11,776 nucleotides of DNA from Bacteroidales bacterium (GTDB lineage: Bacteria > Bacteroidota > Bacteroidia > Bacteroidales > JAGOPY01): positions 1-11,776 of the forward strand of contig DAOWEV010000028.1 of assembly GCA_030638325.1 (NCBI GenBank), in the 5' to 3' direction. The first letter of the stretch is position 1, and each line of letters opens with the position of its first letter. Positions 7,094 through 11,776 of this stretch are shown here, in pieces. A model generated the notes under the pieces. It searched no databases. It was not told the DNA's origin and saw only the letters and a program-made list of their open reading frames with translations. The position numbers and the translations under genes were made by a program.

Positions 7094-7121
7094 TAAAAGT
7101 GAAAAGTCAAAGGTAAAAAGT
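7094..7121 (+). repeat. Four-copy 7-bp array between purB and the ABC gene
   Basis: Four 7-bp units of type NAAARGT (taaaagt, gaaaagt, caaaggt, aaaaagt) fill most of the 40-bp gap. They resemble the GAAAGTT units at 5095-5129. The third and fourth units together create the -7-like box listed at 7108-7115. Confidence 0.7.
7108..7115 (-). promoter_or_regulatory. Possible -7 box (TACCTTTG) before the ABC gene
   Basis: The minus strand reads TACCTTTG, an exact TAnnTTTG match, about 23 bp before the ATG at 7085. No TTTG lies at the right distance upstream, and the box arises inside a 7-bp repeat, so this is a weak call. Read-through from purB is the alternative. Confidence 0.35.
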
Positions 7122-7125
7122 TCTT

Positions 7126-8472
7126 TTAACCAATTCCCGTATAGTTGTGGGGAGTGATCTTCCTCAGTTCTGCTTTGACCTCTTCAGAGATATTTAAACT
7201 TTCAATCAATTGTTTTATTTCTTCCCTGCCGATCTTTTTGTTGGTTCGGGTCAGGTTTTTAAGTGTCTCATAGGGATCGGGGTAATTCTCCCGGCGTAAT
7301 ATTGTCTGGATAGCCTCCGACACAACAGCCCAGTTGTCTTCAAGGTCGGCCCTGAGCTTCTCTTCATTAAGGATAAGCTTATTCATGCCTTTCATCATGG
7401 ATTTTATGGCAATCAGCATATGTGCGAAAGGGACTCCAATATTTCTTGTTACGGTAGAGTCAGTCAGATCCCTTTGCAGGCGCGAAACAGGCAGCTTTTC
7501 TGAAAGATGGCTGAGAACCGCATTGGCAATTCCCAGGTTTCCTTCGGCATTCTCAAAATCTATCGGATTGACCTTGTGTGGCATAGCGGAGGACCCTACT
7601 TCGCCTTTTTTGATCTCTTGTTTGAAATAATCGAGCGACACGTAAGTCCAGATATCGCGACAAAAATCAATGAAAATGGTATTGACCCGTTTCAGGTTGT
7701 CGAAAAAAGCGGCCAGGTCATCGTAATGTTCAATCTGCGTGGTAGTTTGTTGTCTTTTCAGGCCCAGGGCATTGTTCAGAAAAGCATTGGAAAAAGCAAC
7801 CCAATCCACTTCCGGATAAGCTATATTGTGTGCGTTGAAGTTACCTGATGCCCCTCCAAACTTGGCGGAGAACGGAATGGATTCAAGCGTCTTTACCTGG
7901 TTTGTGAGCCGTTCCACAAAAACGAATAACTCTTTACCCATCCGGGTAGGGGAGGCGGGCTGTCCATGTGTTCTGGCCAGCATGGGGACATCCTTCCAAT
8001 CGGTGGCTTTTTCAGTGATCTTACCAATGAGCTCATTCAGGACAGGAATAAGTACCTCATCGAGAGCCAGTTTGGTGGAGTAAGGTACGGCTGTATTATT
8101 GATGTCCTGGGAAGTCAGGCCGAAATGCACAAATTCCTTGAATGCTCCCAGTCCAAGGGCATCGAATTTCTTCTTGATATAATATTCAACTGCTTTTACA
8201 TCATGATTGGTGATTTTTTCGATGTCCTTGACTTCATAGGCATCTTCAAAGGTGAAATCGCGGCTGATGGCTCTCAGGTCATCAATCCTGTCTTTGTCGA
8301 ATTTTGCCAAACCTTTCAGAGGCAGTTCACACAGGGCAATAAAATATTCTATCTCAACAAATATCCTGTAATTGATCAGGGCTGCTTCCGAGAAATAATA
8401 TGCCAGTCCCGCGGTCTGGCGGTGGTAACGCCCGTCTACGGGAGAAACCGCACTAATGGTTGATAATTTCAT
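7126..8472 (-). CDS. purB: Adenylosuccinate lyase
   Basis: PurB removes fumarate from SAICAR and from adenylosuccinate, acting twice in purine synthesis. The 448-residue length and motifs fit the E. coli-type branch. These are VSPVDGRY at the N-terminus, TNHDVKAVEY (88-97), LTSQDINNT (119-127), and ARTHGQPASPT with the likely general acid H169. The flexible signature loop is GSSAMPHKVNPIDFENAEG, with the catalytic Ser at 294/295. It is a soluble homotetramer in the family. A plausible -7 box lies about 21 bp upstream of the start. The ABC exporter follows after 40 bp. Confidence 0.97.
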   Translation of the reverse strand: MKLSTISAVSPVDGRYHRQTAGLAYYFSEAALINYRIFVEIEYFIALCELPLKGLAKFDKDRIDDLRAISRDFTFEDAYEVKDIEKITNHDVKAVEYYIKKKFDALGLGAFKEFVHFGLTSQDINNTAVPYSTKLALDEVLIPVLNELIGKITEKATDWKDVPMLARTHGQPASPTRMGKELFVFVERLTNQVKTLESIPFSAKFGGASGNFNAHNIAYPEVDWVAFSNAFLNNALGLKRQQTTTQIEHYDDLAAFFDNLKRVNTIFIDFCRDIWTYVSLDYFKQEIKKGEVGSSAMPHKVNPIDFENAEGNLGIANAVLSHLSEKLPVSRLQRDLTDSTVTRNIGVPFAHMLIAIKSMMKGMNKLILNEEKLRADLEDNWAVVSEAIQTILRRENYPDPYETLKNLTRTNKKIGREEIKQLIESLNISEEVKAELRKITPHNYTGIG

Positions 8473-8492
8473 AACTGAAAGTCTTTTGCTTC

Positions 8493-8524
8493 CAAAAATA
8501 CTAAATAAGGTGAAACTATTCAGT
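8493..8524 (-). promoter_or_regulatory. Probable promoter for purB
   Basis: The minus strand has TATTTTTG (8500-8493), an exact TAnnTTTG box, with ACTG at the -33 place (8524-8521), only a two-of-four match to TTTG. Transcription would start near 8488, about 16 nt before the ATG at 8472. Confidence 0.5.
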
Positions 8525-8563
8525 ACTTAAAGTGAACTAAAGTGCCTTAAGTTTATAAATTAT

Positions 8564-8592
8564 AAATTTTGAATTTTAAATTTTAAATTATT
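8564..8592 (-). repeat. AT-rich 7-bp units and second copy of the 20-bp word
   Basis: On the plus strand AAATTTT, GAATTTT, AAATTTT and AAATTAT follow in 7-bp register (8564-8591). The minus strand of 8573-8592 is identical over 20 bp to 1948-1967, in the same orientation relative to its downstream gene, though here about 100 bp from the purB start. Confidence 0.6.
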
Positions 8593-8600
8593 GAATCCAG

Positions 8601-9776
8601 CTACCAGACACCTGGGATTTTCTCATCACAATATTCGCACTGCCCGTTTATGATATGATTCTGGATGATGTAATAGCCCTTTCTTTCGATCAACAAATCA
8701 TTACAGCCGGGGCAATACGTATTTTCCGCCCCACTTCCCGGCAAATTTCCGATATAAACGAACTTGATACCGGCATCGAGTGCTATCTGCCTGGCTTTTT
8801 TAAGGACCGCGACCGGGGTCTGGGGCAGATTGGTGAGCTTGTACATGGGATGGAACCTGCTGAAATGCAATGGATAATCATACAATTCATTGTCATATAG
8901 CCAGTCACACATCTTTTTGATCATATCCATATCGTCCGTCCATGTAGGCACAATAAGATTGGTGATCTCCAGCCAGACCCCTTCTTCTTTAAGGATTTTC
9001 AGTGTATCCAGAACCGGCTGAAGGGTTCCGGCATTCAACATTTCATAGATCTCATCATCAAAGCCTTTCAGGTCGATGTTTGCTGCGTCCATGTATTGAC
9101 ATAGTTCTCTGAGGGGCTTTTCATTGATGTAACCGGCAGAGATCATAACATTTTTTATGCCTTTTGTGTGGGCGATCTTTGAGGTGTTAAAAGTATATTC
9201 ATAAAAGGCCACAGGGTCGGAGTAGGTATAGGCAATAGATTTGCAGCCATGTTCAATGCAGGCTTCCACAACTTTATCCGGCATCAGGTCATAATTCCTT
9301 GTTTCTTTCGGGCTCACCTGGGATATCTGCCAGTTTTGGCAGTTCAGGCACGCCAGGTTACATCCTGCCGTGGCAATGGAATAGGCGCGTGTGTCGGGAT
9401 AGAAGTGATACAAAGGTTTTTTTTCTATGGGATCGATGTGTACCGCGCAGGGATTGCCATAAGCGATGCAATACATTTTGCCTTCATGATGAACACGTGT
9501 TCTGCAATCGCCTGTTTCACCTTCCTTGATCTCGCATTTATGCGGACATAACTTGCACTTTAGTCCTTTGGGTGTTTCAATATAATGAAAGGCTTCGATG
9601 CTCCATTTCCAGAGGCCTGGGCCGGGCAAGTCAGGCGGCCTGGCATTCATGAAATCAAGGGTCTTCCCAGCCAGGTTCATAACAGGCGATCCAATAGCAA
9701 GTCCGCAAACCCCGCAGAAGCCGTATTTGATAAAATCTCTTTTCGTTATTTTTTTTGGTGAAAGCATGGGCGTCAT
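8601..9776 (-). CDS. amrS: AmmeMemoRadiSam system radical SAM enzyme
   Basis: A 391-residue radical SAM protein with the cluster motif C139-x3-C143-x2-C146 (AGCNLACLNCQNWQ). The N-terminal cysteine region typical of AmrS precedes it: KCKLCPHKC (C74, C77, C81) and GDCRTR (C91). A zinc-ribbon-like end follows (CPGC at 355-358, CEYC at 380-383). By family it pairs with MEMO- and AMMECR1-domain proteins; its reaction is not something I can state. The first 35 residues look like a Tat leader: TKRDFIK (KR in place of RR) followed by a moderately hydrophobic stretch with C20 and C24. This is odd for an enzyme that needs SAM and reduced Fe-S, and it could instead be a membrane anchor. A second ATG at codon 4 is possible. 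Neither MEMO nor AMMECR1 is in the window. Confidence 0.88.
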   Translation of the reverse strand: MTPMLSPKKITKRDFIKYGFCGVCGLAIGSPVMNLAGKTLDFMNARPPDLPGPGLWKWSIEAFHYIETPKGLKCKLCPHKCEIKEGETGDCRTRVHHEGKMYCIAYGNPCAVHIDPIEKKPLYHFYPDTRAYSIATAGCNLACLNCQNWQISQVSPKETRNYDLMPDKVVEACIEHGCKSIAYTYSDPVAFYEYTFNTSKIAHTKGIKNVMISAGYINEKPLRELCQYMDAANIDLKGFDDEIYEMLNAGTLQPVLDTLKILKEEGVWLEITNLIVPTWTDDMDMIKKMCDWLYDNELYDYPLHFSRFHPMYKLTNLPQTPVAVLKKARQIALDAGIKFVYIGNLPGSGAENTYCPGCNDLLIERKGYYIIQNHIINGQCEYCDEKIPGVW

Positions 9777-9824
9777 AAATATCCCTATAAAATTACATTT
9801 TTTTTCTGTTCCACCCCTTCACAT

Positions 9825-9836
9825 CCTTCCGGAAGG
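9825..9836. other. 12-bp perfect palindrome upstream of amrS
   Basis: CCTTCCGGAAGG is a perfect 12-bp dyad, 49 to 60 bp before the amrS ATG. With no loop it is a poor terminator. It could be an operator or merely chance. I found no TAnnTTTG promoter box for amrS in 9777-9900. Confidence 0.3.
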
Positions 9837-9898
9837 CTAATTTTATTTTGATGTGATGGCTAAAAAAGGATTTTTCTTTGTAATAATTCAAAACAATA

Positions 9899-9977
9899 AT
9901 CCCGAAGGGATGGAATGTAATAGCACAGGGCTTCGTTTCACTTCGCCCTGAGCTAATACCTTACGGGGCGTTGCCCC
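9899..9977. repeat. Cluster of REP-like palindromes (unit 3)
   Basis: Three stem-loops lie in the 232-bp gap before amrS. ATCCC-GAA-GGGAT is at 9899-9911. A longer stem runs from 9921 to 9955, with TAGC and CAGGGC (9921-9931) facing GCCCTG and GCTA (9945-9955), one A/A mismatch and a 13-nt loop. GGGGC-GTT-GCCCC is at 9965-9977. Stem and loop sizes match the cluster at 2573-2658, and GTT/AAC are complementary loops, which suggests copies in opposite orientation. Confidence 0.65.
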
Positions 9978-10008
9978 TTGGAAATGAAGCCAGCACATCA
10001 AAAAATAT

Positions 10009-11776
10009 TTAGTTATCCTTCTTAAACCTTATTACCATCAATATAACAGTATCATAGGCAGCTATCAGCAGGCAGGAGTTGAGCAACCCGAACCAGGGCA
10101 ACAAGAATACAGATACCAACAAGGCCCCGGCAGCAGAACCCAGTAAATCGGCCCCATACAAGCCTGAGGCAATGGTCAGCGGCGCCTTTTTCTTAATGAG
10201 GCTTCCGATAAGAAACTGAAAACCAGTCAAAAATCCCGACACAAAAGCCAACACCAAAAATACAGTGTAACTCACAAAAGCAGGAATAGCATAATCGTTC
10301 ATTAAAAACACAATGAATGGAAAGATGAGTGCAAAACCGGATATGACCCCAAGTATTATATGAAAAGTCCTGAGGTTAAGAAAATCTTTAGGCACCCATG
10401 ATCTCCAGGCCCCAAGAGCCAGGCCTGCCATAAAAGCTGTAATGATGATGGCCAGCATCTGGTAAAGATGACCAAATATCACCTGAAAAGAGATCAGGAT
10501 AAGGAATTGCAGGGACGAAGCTGTAAATCCACCGGCAAATACCCCCAAATTCACCGGCTTCATCATGAAGAGACTGAGGATGATCAACACAAAAGGAATG
10601 CCAATAATAAGCCAGATATTGAACCTGAAATGACTCAGCCAGTAGAGAAGCTGGTGATAATAGGCAACAGGCCTGAAATCCCTGTTCAGCCAGGTTTTTT
10701 CAATCATTTGTGAGGCCAGTTCAGCACTTCGGGCCTGGAGTAGCTCATCATCAATATAATATTCATTAAAATACAGGTTATGGATATTCCGTCCGGCTAA
10801 AAGATCTCTGTACTGTATAGACAAATCATTGTCAGAGGCAAGGAAATAATCTTTTTCACCCGGCAGGATAAGAACTTTGTCAAATGTCTTTTTCAATGTA
10901 TTGTAAATAATTGAGTGCGTCTGACGGGCTTCATTACTAAGGTAGTTTCCTGACGATGCAAGGCCACACATGAAAATCCCGTTTTTTTTCATGGACCGTT
11001 TTACCATCTTAAAGAATTCTGCTGAATAATAACGATTTTGTTCGGCTGTGAGCGGCTCGGAGGCATTTGACAAGACCACATCATATTTTTTCCCGGGACT
11101 TTTCAGAAAAACTTTAGGATCACTGTTAATAATATTGATCCGGGGGCCGGGTTTAAATAATCCATATTCATCTCCAATTGCAATTAACCATGGATTGATC
11201 TCAACATAATCAACTTGTTTTATGGGATATTTGAGTATTTCTTCAAGTGCACCGGAGAGGCCACCGGAAATAAGCAAGACATATTCCGGCAAAGGATGCT
11301 GGGCCATGGCAAAATGCACACTTTCCTCCCGCGCCGTAATATTGTCTGCCAATGGTATAGGCATCCCGTTCTGGTAAATGTTCAACTGTTCATCCATCTT
11401 TGTGATAGCGAGTTTCCCGTATGGAGTTTCCAGGGTCTTTTCGATCTCCTGTCCAGGGTATTGATATTCAAAGCTTATTTCCTGAAAGCTGGTGAATGAA
11501 AGAATGAACAAGGATGCGGTAAGTCCTCCCACGATCACCAGTTTTGTTATATTTCTGCCCGTAGCCTGTGCAAAGAGGTATGCTGCCAGAAAATTGATGA
11601 TCAAAATAAAAGAAAGGATCTGGTAGGAGCTCAGGTAAAAAGTCAGGAAGATCTGAAACAGCAATCCCCCAAGAACACTGCCGACAGCTTCCAGAGAATA
11701 TACCCTGGATACCCTGTTTTGTTTATAATATGCCGAATACAAGCCTGAGAGTACCGGAAACATAAAACCGGCAAGC
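10009..11776 (-). CDS. Membrane protein with spermidine-synthase-like domain (partial)
   Basis: The start lies beyond the right edge: the frame is still open at 11776 (residues LAGF precede the first Met at 11763), so 588 residues are visible. It begins with membrane helices (GGLLFQIF and on, to about residue 90). A Rossmann domain of the spermidine synthase fold follows (about 105-320). The protein ends with roughly six to seven more helices (about 380-580). The domain keeps VHFAMAQ, the ribose-binding E188 and a YYSAEFF segment. The usual GGGDGG is S166-G-G-L-S-G171, and the DSSDP-type catalytic site is NASEP (233-237), so the acids that bind the amine and catalyse transfer are missing. Aminopropyl transfer is therefore doubtful. 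The layout matches fused MFS/spermidine-synthase proteins of unknown substrate. It precedes amrS on the same strand. Confidence 0.82.
   Translation of the reverse strand, partial: LAGFMFPVLSGLYSAYYKQNRVSRVYSLEAVGSVLGGLLFQIFLTFYLSSYQILSFILIINFLAAYLFAQATGRNITKLVIVGGLTASLFILSFTSFQEISFEYQYPGQEIEKTLETPYGKLAITKMDEQLNIYQNGMPIPLADNITAREESVHFAMAQHPLPEYVLLISGGLSGALEEILKYPIKQVDYVEINPWLIAIGDEYGLFKPGPRINIINSDPKVFLKSPGKKYDVVLSNASEPLTAEQNRYYSAEFFKMVKRSMKKNGIFMCGLASSGNYLSNEARQTHSIIYNTLKKTFDKVLILPGEKDYFLASDNDLSIQYRDLLAGRNIHNLYFNEYYIDDELLQARSAELASQMIEKTWLNRDFRPVAYYHQLLYWLSHFRFNIWLIIGIPFVLIILSLFMMKPVNLGVFAGGFTASSLQFLILISFQVIFGHLYQMLAIIITAFMAGLALGAWRSWVPKDFLNLRTFHIILGVISGFALIFPFIVFLMNDYAIPAFVSYTVFLVLAFVSGFLTGFQFLIGSLIKKKAPLTIASGLYGADLLGSAAGALLVSVFLLPWFGLLNSCLLIAAYDTVILMVIRFKKDN

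Noticed and set aside
7966..8463. 165-residue plus-strand open frame inside purB
   Set aside because: It is antisense to conserved purB coding sequence, with no recognisable domain or promoter.
9825..9836. Rho-independent terminator at the 12-bp palindrome
   Set aside because: The dyad has no loop and is not followed by a T run in the minus-strand direction of transcription.

Overview
The window looks like a chromosomal stretch of a Bacteroidota bacterium, probably Bacteroidales-like. Three things support this. Two promoters match the Bacteroidetes sigma consensus TTTG-N19-21-TAnnTTTG exactly. A DUF5606 gene is present, a family I know mainly from Bacteroidetes. The spacers carry GC-rich palindromes and short-period direct repeats of a kind common in that phylum. 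I see no rRNA, tRNA, CRISPR array, insertion sequence, phage gene or toxin-antitoxin pair. Most of the genes are housekeeping.

Layout. Positions 1-313 hold a cluster of REP-like palindromes and an 8-bp tandem array. A UbiA/MenA-type prenyltransferase (minus strand, start best placed at 1246) is divergent from a small DUF2752 membrane protein (plus strand, 1404-1712). Their promoters lie back to back in 1310-1378. A sixteen-copy 11-bp array separates DUF2752 from a TM2-domain protein (1969-2316). The 477-bp gap between TM2 and pyrD holds more arrays and palindromes but no gene.

From 2794 to the end every gene is on the minus strand. Read in transcription order from the right edge, they are: a membrane protein with an embedded spermidine-synthase-like domain, cut by the window edge; an AmmeMemoRadiSam-type radical SAM enzyme; purB; an MsbA-like ABC exporter; a DUF5606 protein; pyrK; and pyrD. 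PyrK and PyrD overlap by 13 bp and together form the NAD-linked class 1B dihydroorotate dehydrogenase of pyrimidine synthesis. PurB serves purine synthesis.

The most unusual content is between the genes. Almost every spacer longer than about 35 bp carries its own direct-repeat array with a 7-, 8- or 11-bp period. Arrays that are far apart share a period and a core (TTCCA; GGAC[T/G]G; AAGT). Separately, three clusters of short-stem palindromes lie at 38-222, 2573-2658 and 9899-9977. Other points of interest are the radical SAM protein with a Tat-like N-terminus beside a spermidine-synthase-like domain that lacks the usual catalytic acids, and a start-site correction for the prenyltransferase. 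I find no clear new defence or biosynthetic system. The repeat organisation is the best candidate for something under-described.
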